Of a stretch of DNA of 39,357 bases, positions 9,313 to 18,504 are shown piece after piece (the first letter of the stretch is position 1; each line of letters starts with the position of its first letter). The translations under genes and the position numbers were made by a program. This DNA comes from Candidatus Aminicenantota bacterium. Lineage in GTDB: Bacteria; Acidobacteriota; Aminicenantia; UBA2199. The DNA lies in assembly GCA_018262835.1 (NCBI GenBank), contig JADFDP010000016.1, positions 1 to 39,357 on the forward strand, in the 5' to 3' direction. Below the pieces are notes generated by a model. That model saw only the letters and a list, made by a program, of their open reading frames with translations. It was not told where the DNA came from and did not search any database.

Positions 9313-10048
9313 TGGTCACCGTAAAGTAGATCGGACGGGGAACACCATTGACGATGTAGGGCTCGTAGAGCCATTGCCTGACAGCCGTGAGCGCCGCATT
9401 GTTGAAAACGGGATGGCCGTTGATGATCCGGGCCCTGCTCACCCGGCCGTAAATGTCGGTCATGGCCTCTACGATCACCACGGCTTGCAACCGCGCGGCA
9501 AAGGCTTCGCTGGGAAATTCGGGCCTGACTTCCCGGATCAGCTTGGGAACGCTCTTGCCGCTGACGAAAACGGGCGGTTCACTGCCCAGGCTTTCGCCCA
9601 GAACGCCCCCAAGGACGCCGCCGACCACACCGCCCTCCACGCCGCCCTCCACGCCGCCGGGGACACCCCAGGGAACACCTCCCTCGATGCCAAGATCACT
9701 GCCCTCGTCCTCTTCGAGCGTTACCGGCACCTCGATGGGAGCGATCAGCCTGCCGGCGAATTTATACGGTTTCACTTCATTATTTGCGGCCGTGGCTTTG
9801 GGAGAGCCGGAGCCGCGTCTTCTGCCCAGAGGGGGGGGGGGAGGAGGCGGCGGGATCGGCAGGGGCGGGGCCATGACCAGGATACGGGTCACATTGGCTT
9901 CAGGGAGCTGAGTGTCGGCGAACAACAGCGGTACCACTACCAAGGCGGCAATGGCCAGCGCGTGCGCCAGCAGGGAAATAGGCAGGATCAGCCATTTTCG
10001 TCTGCAGGCGTCCCGGTCACCTGTAGCAATCAGCGAATCATCCAACAT
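9287..10048 (-). CDS. TonB-like energy-transducer family protein
   Basis: N-terminal TM, Pro-rich segment PPLPIPPPPPPPPL, GGV repeats, C-terminal VRPEFPSEAFAARLQAVVIVEAMTDIYGRVSRARIINGHPVFNNAALTAVRQWLYEP; tail-to-tail overlap with the protease gene. Confidence 0.88.
   Translation of the reverse strand: MLDDSLIATGDRDACRRKWLILPISLLAHALAIAALVVVPLLFADTQLPEANVTRILVMAPPLPIPPPPPPPPLGRRRGSGSPKATAANNEVKPYKFAGRLIAPIEVPVTLEEDEGSDLGIEGGVPWGVPGGVEGGVEGGVVGGVLGGVLGESLGSEPPVFVSGKSVPKLIREVRPEFPSEAFAARLQAVVIVEAMTDIYGRVSRARIINGHPVFNNAALTAVRQWLYEPYIVNGVPRPIYFTVTITFGLTSR
9603..9680. repeat. Approx. 12-bp tandem repeat encoding GGV(E/V/L) units in the TonB-like protein
   Basis: Protein repeat GVPGGVEGGVEGGVVGGVLGGVLG; DNA ...cgccgccctccacgccgccctccacgcc... 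Confidence 0.75.
9831..9841. repeat. G11 homopolymer (C11 on coding strand) inside the TonB-like CDS
   Basis: cccaga-ggggggggggg-aggagg read directly. Confidence 0.9.
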
Positions 10049-10147
10049 CACGAACCTCGTCGAAATCGGGTCAATTTTTTTTTGCCAACGGATAGATTAC
10101 CTCATTTCAGCCGCAAAATCCAGACCTGGAAAGACCTGGCCACAAGG

Positions 10148-12541
10148 TCAATCGCTCAGATTGATCGGCGAGACCGGCGCCTCGACTTCGATTGACAGGA
10201 TTGGCGTGTTTTCCAATATCATGAATTTTTGGACCTTTTCTTCGACGATCAGGGTGCGAAGGTACTTCCCTGCCGCCGTGGTGATGCGGACGCTGACCGG
10301 AAATACAAAATCGCTGTTTTTCTGGCTGAAAACAATCTCGGCGTTCTGTTCGCCGCGGGTGATCTTATAGCTGACCTCAGGCAACTGGCGCGAGTAGATC
10401 CAGCCTTTGAAAAACTTGCGCAGGAGCTGGCGACCATGGCTGAATTGCTGGATAAAACGCGCCGTGGCCAGGCTTTGGTACCTGAATTCGGTCAGAATCT
10501 CGCGCAGGCGCTTGAGCATCTCTTCCTCGCCCAAAATCTCCTTAAGCATTAAAAAAACCAGCGCCGCCTTGTTGTAGACGATGCTTTGGAAGGTGTACAG
10601 GTCATCGCTGAGATTGGCGATGCGCCGGCCGTAGAAGATCGGTCCGAAATCGTTTTTGCGGAAAACCCATTTCTTGGCGCTGGCTATCGCCTTACGGAAC
10701 TGGCTCTCGCCCAGGGTATTCTCCAGGTAGAGCATAGTGGAGAACTGGGCCAATCCCTCGGTCAGCCACTGATCCTGGTACGATCTCCAGGAAATGACCC
10801 CGCCCCACCACTGGTGGGCCAGTTCATGGACCAGGTTGTCACGGATGATGTCATTAAAGACCACGGGGCTGTTGCGACGGAGATAGCGATCCAGTCCCGG
10901 CTCGCCCATTTGGAAAGTGTTGGCCAGGAGATTGAAGATCACAAATCCCTGGTAGCTCAGGCCGCCATAATCCTGATGGTGCCGCAGCAGCAGGTTCAAT
11001 TCACTGAGTTCCAAGGGACCGTATTTTTCCAGTAGAAAATCAAAACAGTTCTGGACATCCAGGGGAGAAAAGTAATCCCCAATTTTTAATTTCGCGTTAC
11101 CGAACACGTGAATCGGCAGTTGGCTGGGAATGGTCAGCAATTTTTCGAAATTCCCACAGACCAGCGAGACTCCCTTGGTGCCGGGGCTTTCAAAGACAAA
11201 TTCATTACGCTCGCCATTCTTCTTCTGGGAGCTCAGTTTTCCCGATGCCAGGCACTGCAGCGGATGCGGCAGGGAAATCTTGATCCTGCTTTTGAAGAAA
11301 TTGTGCCCGGGATTGGGATAGAAATTCTGTTCACGACTTAAAACATAATAAGGGTTTATATTTTTTTCAGAGGGAACCTTGAAGTCGATCTTGATCATTT
11401 CCCCGGATTTCTCACTGGCGTTGATGCTGCCGGCATAATAGAAAATGAACTTTTTCAGTTCACGGCCCAGAAGGAAATAAGTATCGTCGCGGTGGAACAG
11501 CTGGAGCTCCTGCTGCTGCGATTTGCCGAAATCCTTGACGACCAGCCCGGGATCAAGGTTTATCGTTTTGACATTCGAAGGCTCCTTGAAATTCAGGACG
11601 GATATCCCTGAAAGGAAGCGGGACTGGGGATTGTAAAAGAGGCTCAAGCTCAATTTTTCCAGTTCATCGACCGCTTGGGCCGTGTATTTGAGCCCCTTGA
11701 CGGCATTGTAATTCAGGTAAAACGTGTTCTCAGGGAAGAGTACCAGGCTGGTATCCGGGGAATTTCTGGGGTTAAATATGTAGCGGAAATATGATTTTTG
11801 CGTTTTGCGGTAGAACATGGCGAGATTGAATTCGGCGGCAAAAGGAAAATACCAAAGTTCTTTGAAAATAGGAATGGGCATCCCCCAATTTTTCCGGAAA
11901 ATATCAAAAAGAAGCTTGGCTTCACCATCCTCCAGTTCAACCACGGGTTGCGGCCGGGGAAGGCCGGAAACCAAGTCGGGCTGGCCGAATACAAAAATCC
12001 CTGCCCGGGACTCCTTTTCGAACCGCTCGCTGTGCACCAGGTTGCCCAGCGTCAGCCGCTCCTCTTCGTCCTCGGGTCTGATCCTGAAAGTCCATTCGCC
12101 GGAAAAAATGAAAACGCTGCCCATGGGCATCCCCTGGTAGATGACCCCCTTTTTGAAAAAGATTTCGGCATCGCCCATGCGGACGGTGCGGTCGGAAACG
12201 TCATAACGGGAAAAAGCGTGGATGAAATTCAGGTGCTCGATGTTGCGCCGCATAACCAGTTGCCGGTACTTTCCATTTTCGAAACCAAATGTGATCTCGC
12301 CGATTTCGGCGAAATCCCGGAAACGGGCGAAAAATATCAGGTCTTTCTCCTGCAACACACTGAAAGCGACCTTCTGGCATTCCTGGAAATAGGCAGCCAC
12401 TTGCTGATGGGAGGCATCACTGAACTGAGCGGCCAACGCCGGCCAGTCCTTGCTCTGGATCGCCATTTCCAGTTTTTCCTGGGGAAAAATCCAGAAGGAT
12501 GCTCCCCAAAGCAATGACCAGACCCAAAGACACCTTTTCAT
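10148..12541 (-). CDS. M1-family metallopeptidase (aminopeptidase-like)
   Basis: VHELAHQWWGGVISWRSYQDQWLTEGLAQFSTMLY (HExxH-18-E); signal peptide MKRCLWVWSLLWGASFWIFPQ; start at 12541 preferred over 12550. Confidence 0.9.
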   Translation of the reverse strand: MKRCLWVWSLLWGASFWIFPQEKLEMAIQSKDWPALAAQFSDASHQQVAAYFQECQKVAFSVLQEKDLIFFARFRDFAEIGEITFGFENGKYRQLVMRRNIEHLNFIHAFSRYDVSDRTVRMGDAEIFFKKGVIYQGMPMGSVFIFSGEWTFRIRPEDEEERLTLGNLVHSERFEKESRAGIFVFGQPDLVSGLPRPQPVVELEDGEAKLLFDIFRKNWGMPIPIFKELWYFPFAAEFNLAMFYRKTQKSYFRYIFNPRNSPDTSLVLFPENTFYLNYNAVKGLKYTAQAVDELEKLSLSLFYNPQSRFLSGISVLNFKEPSNVKTINLDPGLVVKDFGKSQQQELQLFHRDDTYFLLGRELKKFIFYYAGSINASEKSGEMIKIDFKVPSEKNINPYYVLSREQNFYPNPGHNFFKSRIKISLPHPLQCLASGKLSSQKKNGERNEFVFESPGTKGVSLVCGNFEKLLTIPSQLPIHVFGNAKLKIGDYFSPLDVQNCFDFLLEKYGPLELSELNLLLRHHQDYGGLSYQGFVIFNLLANTFQMGEPGLDRYLRRNSPVVFNDIIRDNLVHELAHQWWGGVISWRSYQDQWLTEGLAQFSTMLYLENTLGESQFRKAIASAKKWVFRKNDFGPIFYGRRIANLSDDLYTFQSIVYNKAALVFLMLKEILGEEEMLKRLREILTEFRYQSLATARFIQQFSHGRQLLRKFFKGWIYSRQLPEVSYKITRGEQNAEIVFSQKNSDFVFPVSVRITTAAGKYLRTLIVEEKVQKFMILENTPILSIEVEAPVSPINLSD

Positions 12542-12671
12542 GATCCCCATTATAATGCTTTGCGGGATAATTTGAAAGCGAAAACGGTTGATGCCGACTT
12601 CCGGGGCAAGAGACAGCGGTTGCCATTTTTATTGTGAAATGGTATATATATATCCGGAAGTCGATTGTTTC

Positions 12672-13478
12672 ATGACCGAAAACAAAAAACGAACCATTTC
12701 CCGGTTATTCCGCCCCCTGGCCTCACTCAAGCTAACGGTGATCGCCCTACTGCTCATGGCTGGGCTGGTCATCGCCGGCACCGTCTATCAAGCCGCAAAC
12801 GGCTTATACGCCGCTCAAGAAAAGTTTTTTGCATCCTGGATCATCTGGCTCTTCGGCATCCTGCCGCTGCCGGGCCTGCTGCTTGCGGCCACGCTGCTTT
12901 TCCTCAACCTGCTGGCCGCGACCATTTTCCGCCTGCCATACCACTGGCGGCAGGGCGGTCTGCTGCTGGTCCACTATGGCCTGCTGCTGCTCATGGGCGG
13001 CGGCTTTTTCATCGCGCTCACCGCCCAGGAATATTCCCTGACCCTGCGCGAAGGTGAAAGCAGCCGTCTTGCCCTCCGCGTCGATGAGCAGGGGATCCAA
13101 ATCGACCGGCGTCCGGAAAAGGTCGTTTTGCCTGTCGGGATCAAGCTGCTTGATTTTGAAAAAAGCATGCACCCGGGAACGGGCATTCCCAGGAGTTTCA
13201 CCAGCCGGGTCGAGATCACCACCGGCCGCACAAAGCGCATGGCCGTCATATCCATGAACCGGCCGCTGCGCTACCGGGAATACACATTTTACCAGTCGTC
13301 TTACAGCGAGGATGGCATGGGCGGCGAAAGTTCGACTTTCTCCGTGGTGAGCAACACGGGCCGCTGGCTGCCGTATATCGCCAGCGCCATGCTGTTCCTG
13401 GGACTGGCCGTCCATTTCCTGGGCATGCTGGCGGCGGCCCTGAAAAAAAGCCGGCCCCGAGGCTCGGAGATGCCATGA
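12672..13478 (+). CDS. ResB/CcsB-like cytochrome c biogenesis protein
   Basis: RPLASLKLTVIALLLMAGLVIAGTVYQ, later NRPLRYREYTFYQSSYSEDG; overlaps CcsA-like gene by 4 bp. Confidence 0.85.
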   Translation: MTENKKRTISRLFRPLASLKLTVIALLLMAGLVIAGTVYQAANGLYAAQEKFFASWIIWLFGILPLPGLLLAATLLFLNLLAATIFRLPYHWRQGGLLLVHYGLLLLMGGGFFIALTAQEYSLTLREGESSRLALRVDEQGIQIDRRPEKVVLPVGIKLLDFEKSMHPGTGIPRSFTSRVEITTGRTKRMAVISMNRPLRYREYTFYQSSYSEDGMGGESSTFSVVSNTGRWLPYIASAMLFLGLAVHFLGMLAAALKKSRPRGSEMP

Positions 13479-15184
13479 AAAGAAGCATCTTCCTGGCCTT
13501 GCTGGCATCCTGGCTGCTGAGTTCGGCGGTTCTGTCCGCTGCGACCCATCTGGGACCGTTCCAACGCCTGGTGGTGCTGGAAGAAGGACGGAAAAAACCA
13601 CTGGACACGTTTGCCCGCAACCTGCTCAAGCAGTTTTCCGGGAGAGCTTCCTTGGCCGGCATGAGCGCCAGCGCCTGGCTGGCCCGGGTTTTTTTCACCC
13701 CGGAAAAGACCTTCGACGACAAAATTTTCCTGGTCAACCAGCCCGACGTGCTGGCGGCCATGGGCGTGGAAGGCGAAGGCCGCGGCCGTTTCAGCTTTTC
13801 GCGGCTGCGCCCAGGTCTGGGCCGGCTGCATGAATTGGCCTTTCAGTATGCCAATCTGCAAGACAGCGGCAAAGGGCGGTTCGAAAATGAAACCCTTCGC
13901 CTCTTTTACAATGTTTCCGCTTATTACAACCTGCTGGAGGCTTTCCGCTCAATCCAAGCGGGCAGTGCTGCGCATCCGGACCGGCAGAGCGCCTCGGGGC
14001 TCCCGGCGATCGTGCCGCTCGGCGGCGGACCCGGAGAACCGTGGCTCAGCCCCGCCCAGGTACTGGCCCATGGCGCTTCCCTGCCAGCCACCGTGCAGCG
14101 GGAAATATCGCTGCTGGCCCAGGCTTCCCGCGCGTACGCAACCGGACGCAAGAATGATTTTGGCCAGGCATTGACGGCCTTTAACCGATCCGTACAAGTC
14201 CGCCTGGGGCCTCAGGCCGTCCGCAGCAGCAAAATTTCCATGGAAATTTATTACAACCATATCGATCCGTTCTTCAAAGCCGAACTGGCCTACGGCCTGG
14301 CACTGCTGATTCTGCTGCTTTCCATGGCGCTCCCGCGCTTCCGCCTGGATCGCCTGAGCGCACTGTGCCTGTTGGGGGGGAGTCTGGCGCACACATTTGG
14401 CTTGATCGCCCGCATGCTGATCATGAATCGGCCGCCGGTGACCAACCTGTATGAGACATTCGTTTTCGTCGCCTGGACCGGCGTGGTCATGGGCTTGCTG
14501 ATGGCATGGTGGCAAAAAACGGAGCTGGGCATCCTGGCCGGAGGAATTGCCGGAATTGTATTCCTGGCCATCGCCGGCCGCTACAGCCTGGACGGCGACA
14601 CCCTGGGCATGCTGGCGGCGGTGCTTGATTCCAACCTGTGGTTGACCACCCACGTGGTGACCATTTCACTCGGCTATGCCGGCTGCGTGGTCGCCGGCAT
14701 CTTCGGCCACGTGGTCATCATCCAGAAACTGCTCGACCCGCGCTCGGCCGCGGCGGCAGGCACGACCCGCCTGTTGTACGCCGCCCTGGCCTTCGGCCTG
14801 GCGTTCACCAGTATCGGCACGGTCATGGGCGGCATCTGGGCCGACCAGTCCTGGGGCCGGTTCTGGGGCTGGGATCCCAAGGAGAACGGCGCCCTGCTGA
14901 TCATCATCTGGTGTGCCATACTGTTTCACGCCCGCCTGGCCGGCTGGATCGGCCAGATCGGCCTGGCTGCCGGCAGCATCGGAGCGATCATCGCCGTGGT
15001 CATGGCGTGGTTCGGCGTCAACCTGCTCGGTGTGGGCTTGCACGCCTACGGCTTTACAACCGGAGCCGCCAGGGGCTTGCTGGCTTTTGTCGGCGGCGAA
15101 CTCCTTTTCCTCGCGGTTGCCGTGCCGCTGTGCAAAAAGAACGCTGCCGAAAGCGGCGGAAATAAAGCACAACAAAAAAGTTGA
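13475..15184 (+). CDS. CcsA/ResC-like cytochrome c assembly protein with N-terminal periplasmic domain
   Basis: WWD-type motif GGIWADQSWGRFWGWDPKENGALLIIIWCAILFHAR; NLYETFVFVAW; N-terminal RKKPLDTFARNLLKQFSGR. Confidence 0.9.
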   Translation: MKRSIFLALLASWLLSSAVLSAATHLGPFQRLVVLEEGRKKPLDTFARNLLKQFSGRASLAGMSASAWLARVFFTPEKTFDDKIFLVNQPDVLAAMGVEGEGRGRFSFSRLRPGLGRLHELAFQYANLQDSGKGRFENETLRLFYNVSAYYNLLEAFRSIQAGSAAHPDRQSASGLPAIVPLGGGPGEPWLSPAQVLAHGASLPATVQREISLLAQASRAYATGRKNDFGQALTAFNRSVQVRLGPQAVRSSKISMEIYYNHIDPFFKAELAYGLALLILLLSMALPRFRLDRLSALCLLGGSLAHTFGLIARMLIMNRPPVTNLYETFVFVAWTGVVMGLLMAWWQKTELGILAGGIAGIVFLAIAGRYSLDGDTLGMLAAVLDSNLWLTTHVVTISLGYAGCVVAGIFGHVVIIQKLLDPRSAAAAGTTRLLYAALAFGLAFTSIGTVMGGIWADQSWGRFWGWDPKENGALLIIIWCAILFHARLAGWIGQIGLAAGSIGAIIAVVMAWFGVNLLGVGLHAYGFTTGAARGLLAFVGGELLFLAVAVPLCKKNAAESGGNKAQQKS

Positions 15185-15335
15185 CTACATCTTTATCATC
15201 CCAAGTGCTATTCAGCGATTATTTTTCCAAAGCACGGGATAAAAAGAAAATATAATTTCAGGCGCCGCAAGAATCGCTCTCGACCATTGTTATAATTCCA
15301 TGCGGAAGAACAGTTTTTTTTCAGGAGGTGTTAAA

Positions 15336-16172
15336 ATGAAATTCCGCCGGTCACATCAATTCAAGACGTTTCTTATCCTTGCAGCGGTTGCGGCATTTTT
15401 TACGCAACCGGGATGCCGAAGCCTGCAGAGCATACCCAGCCAATGGCTGGCCGGTGCGGATGGCCGGATTGAGGATTTCAGTAATAAAATCACAAGCCAT
15501 TTGTTCGAGAATGGCATAATGGTCGGCGTGGGCAACGACGAACGCTTCCTTTACATTTTCTTCTCGCCCGATGTCCGCCACCGCCAGCGGCCTCCCAGCC
15601 GCGCCAGCCTGACCCTGTGGCTTGATGAAAACGGCGGAAGAGCCGAAATGCTCGGACTGGGCCATGTCAGTGATCAACAACGGAACAAAATGCCGCCGCC
15701 CGCAGCGCGGTCCGGTGAACCAAAAGACATTGCCGCAGGACCGGACAGACCGCAACCGCCCCTTGCTGCTGCCCCGGCGCCGGCGCTGTTGAAAATTATG
15801 GACCGCAAAAACAGCAAAGAAACCTTCATCTGCGCCGACGGTTCTTTGGGACCTGCCGTCCGCCTGGCTGACGATTGGGGCGACTTCGCCTACCAATGGC
15901 GCATTCCCTTCCAAGCCCTGGGTGACTGGCCGGGATTGAATCGCAAACCCGGGAAAGCCATCGGCATCGGCCTGCTATGGAAAATCGAGCCCCTGCCCGG
16001 TCTGGATAAAAAGGATCTGGACCGGTCACGCCCCGGACCTGGCCGCGGCGGACCGGGCGGCCCCCCCGCTGGCATGGAAAGCGGACCGGGCGGCCCCGGG
16101 CGCATCATGCCTCAGACCCATTTCAAAGCCAAACGCAGGATATGGCTGCGGACCCTCCTGATCAATCGATAA
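15336..16172 (+). CDS. Exported protein of unknown function (possible lipoprotein; Gly/Pro-rich C-terminal stretch)
   Basis: SD aggaggt then ATG 15336; signal-like MKFRRSHQFKTFLILAAVAAFFTQPGC; RPGPGRGGPGGPPAGMESGPGGPG. Confidence 0.7.
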   Translation: MKFRRSHQFKTFLILAAVAAFFTQPGCRSLQSIPSQWLAGADGRIEDFSNKITSHLFENGIMVGVGNDERFLYIFFSPDVRHRQRPPSRASLTLWLDENGGRAEMLGLGHVSDQQRNKMPPPAARSGEPKDIAAGPDRPQPPLAAAPAPALLKIMDRKNSKETFICADGSLGPAVRLADDWGDFAYQWRIPFQALGDWPGLNRKPGKAIGIGLLWKIEPLPGLDKKDLDRSRPGPGRGGPGGPPAGMESGPGGPGRIMPQTHFKAKRRIWLRTLLINR

Positions 16173-16261
16173 AAGCGCGGAGGGTCAACAGGATCCCTTC
16201 TCCATTGATCCCCTGCCGCTTTTCTGAATTCTTTTGCCGCTGGGACCCGGAATATTTCAAA

Positions 16262-17545
16262 TCAATTTTTCTCCAGCAGCTTTGTGAAAAAGCGGTTGAT
16301 CTTGACCAGGATCTGCAGCAGCACGACCAGCACCTCATAAAAAATGGTGATAACCAGGGCGTATATCGGCACAAAGACGAAATACGCCAGCGGGTAGATC
16401 AGCAGGCCTTGGAAGCTGTCCATGGGGAAAAATTCGAACTGCAGCGGCAAAGTGAGGAAATTGAGTCCGTAGTACTTCAGGATGGGATAAACGGCCAGTA
16501 GCGTCCAGAAAACCAGGATGGCAACGCAGATGAAGCCCTTGATGTAATAGCAGAAATAATCGATGCCCGCATTTTCGTTCTCGGTCACTTCCAGGTCCTT
16601 CCTGCCATAGGCGACGATCTTGCGGAAATAGCGGTAGGGATAGAAAAAGAACGATTCCGCCAGTTTGACGATGCCGACGGCCACCGGATTCTGGCTGGCA
16701 GCCAGGAAATTGACCAATATGGAAACAAAAGAAAAAATGGCCGTAATGACGAACCAGGGCTGATAAAATGTTTCGGGCTGAGCCAGAACCGCCAGGCTGA
16801 TGAGGATCAGGGGCAGGGCTCCCAGCCAACGCGACGGCAGTTTGAGGAATTTGTCCCATTTCGGCGTGGCTTTGCCCAACAGCTTCTGCAGCAGCACCCA
16901 GCCGCTGATGGGAACCAGCAGCAAAACGAAGTCGATCAGCAAAGCCACCAGCAGCCCGCCGGTTGAAAACACGCCCAGGCGCGCATAATTGCCCCAGGCA
17001 TTGCTGCTGGCGCCGATCTTGGCCAGGGCGGAAAAGGCCTGGATGATCTGGGCCAAGCCGATCAGCCCCAGGGCCAGAAAGGCAAAGGCAACAAACAGGC
17101 GGACCGTGTTCTTCATGCCCACGAAAACGGCATCCATGATCTGCGCTTGTGCCGCCAGCAGGTACAGCGCCAGGCCCAAAAACAGGAAAAGGATAAACAG
17201 CGGGTTGACCAGGATGCTGAAGGAAAAATAGTCCAGGCGGCCGGACGGGGCGAGCATCAGCTCCAACTGCTGGAAAAGCCAGTGCAGGAGCAGGAGCAGG
17301 GCCGGCAAGAACGGCAGCCATCTGCTTTTTTCAAAAGTGATGGCCCGGTTTTTCAGCAATGGCGCCAGGATGAAATAAGCGCCGGTCAAAACTGCCAGGT
17401 ACGCCAGAAAATAAGAAATGGTGGTGACCCGGAACGGCTCGCTGAATTCACGCAAAAAATTCACCCACAGTCCCATGAAAGCGACCAGCCAAAAAGCCAG
17501 ATAAAATTTTACGCCATCGGCGCGTTTGGACAGATAAACACCCAT
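16262..17545 (-). CDS. Polytopic membrane protein of unknown function
   Basis: 427 aa, many hydrophobic segments; SD aaggagg upstream of ATG. Confidence 0.75.
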   Translation of the reverse strand: MGVYLSKRADGVKFYLAFWLVAFMGLWVNFLREFSEPFRVTTISYFLAYLAVLTGAYFILAPLLKNRAITFEKSRWLPFLPALLLLLHWLFQQLELMLAPSGRLDYFSFSILVNPLFILFLFLGLALYLLAAQAQIMDAVFVGMKNTVRLFVAFAFLALGLIGLAQIIQAFSALAKIGASSNAWGNYARLGVFSTGGLLVALLIDFVLLLVPISGWVLLQKLLGKATPKWDKFLKLPSRWLGALPLILISLAVLAQPETFYQPWFVITAIFSFVSILVNFLAASQNPVAVGIVKLAESFFFYPYRYFRKIVAYGRKDLEVTENENAGIDYFCYYIKGFICVAILVFWTLLAVYPILKYYGLNFLTLPLQFEFFPMDSFQGLLIYPLAYFVFVPIYALVITIFYEVLVVLLQILVKINRFFTKLLEKN

Positions 17546-17590
17546 TAGACCCTCCTTATTGCTTGATTGTAAAAAAAACGGAATTTTTTG

Positions 17591-18316
17591 TCAAAAGCCC
17601 CGGCATTGGAACCAGGAGAATTTCCGGCACAGCCAGCGGTTGCCCAGGGTGAAAACGGCGAAGGTGATGGCGTAAGCGCCGATCACATCGATGGTGTAAT
17701 GCAGGTGCGTCAAGAAGACCACCAACAGGGAAAAGATCTGCAGGGTCAGGAATACGCGGGATTCCTTTTTGCCCAGCCGGCGCGCGAACAGGTACAGCAG
17801 GAAAGTAGTGGCGATGTGGCCGGAAAAGAACATGTCCTTGGTCAAGTAGACCCCCGCCGCGTCCCCAAAAAGCGCCCGGAATGGATCGACCAGCTTCCAC
17901 CAGGTCGGCCACAGCTCAAAGGGGCGCAGGGCATTGACGTCGGCCCCGAAAGGCGGCCCCAGCCCGGTCAGGGGAATCATCAGGCCGCGCGTCAGCGAGA
18001 TGGCCCCGTCGATGAGGATGAAGCGGGCGAAAAGCCGGCGGTCGCGCCAGAGCAGGTAGAAAGCGGGCGGGAAATAGCAGGCGATCCAAAGGTAATAGTT
18101 GATGTGCGCCAGCCAGTCCAGGCGCGGCACCAGGCCCAGGAGCAGGTCGGGAACGGTCGGCGCTGGCCGCAGCTCGTTGAGCAGGACCGGGATGAGCATC
18201 AGGCTGTGGCAGAAATAGCGGAAAACGATGGCCGCCCCCAGGTAGCCGAAAAAGACGCGCCAGGGGTATCCCTTCTGTCCGGGACGTAAAAGGGGCTCAC
18301 TTTTTGCCATGGTCAT
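17591..18316 (-). CDS. Sphingomyelin-synthase-like / PAP2_C superfamily membrane protein (start uncertain; ORF opens to 18394)
   Basis: DMFFSGHIATTFLLYLF ... LTHLHYTIDVIGAYAITFAVF: SGH and HYTID catalytic signatures of the SMS-like family. Confidence 0.72.
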   Translation of the reverse strand: MTMAKSEPLLRPGQKGYPWRVFFGYLGAAIVFRYFCHSLMLIPVLLNELRPAPTVPDLLLGLVPRLDWLAHINYYLWIACYFPPAFYLLWRDRRLFARFILIDGAISLTRGLMIPLTGLGPPFGADVNALRPFELWPTWWKLVDPFRALFGDAAGVYLTKDMFFSGHIATTFLLYLFARRLGKKESRVFLTLQIFSLLVVFLTHLHYTIDVIGAYAITFAVFTLGNRWLCRKFSWFQCRGF

Positions 18317-18438
18317 GCCAGTATTTTTCTTTTGCCAAACGGGCTCCAGGAGCAAAGATTCCCACAAGTCCGCGACAAGCCCCAGTAGTACCACAGGGGC
18401 TTTTTCCTGTCAACCGGAACAGGAAATTGAAATAAAAG

Positions 18439-18467
18439 TTGACAAAACAGCAAATTAATACCATAAT
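18439..18467 (+). promoter_or_regulatory. Sigma70-type promoter TTGACA-17-CATAAT upstream of tetR-like gene
   Basis: TTGACA 18439-18444, CATAAT 18462-18467. Confidence 0.65.
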
Positions 18468-18473
18468 GGTTAT

Positions 18474-18493
18474 GTTAGTGAATGTTAACTAAC
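18474..18493. promoter_or_regulatory. Inverted repeat GTTAGT-8-ACTAAC, candidate TetR-family autoregulatory operator
   Basis: Perfect 6-bp arms just downstream of the -10 and before the TetR start. Confidence 0.55.
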
Positions 18494-18504
18494 AGGAAGT
18501 GAAC

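Noticed and set aside
9374-10195. 273-aa plus-strand ORF opposite the TonB-like gene
   Set aside because: Antisense to a recognisable TonB C-terminal domain; repeats account for its low-complexity composition.
18316-18394. First 26 residues of the ORF-track SMS-like protein
   Set aside because: Not hydrophobically continuous with the membrane domain; a start at 18316 or 18307 is more likely, though not certain.
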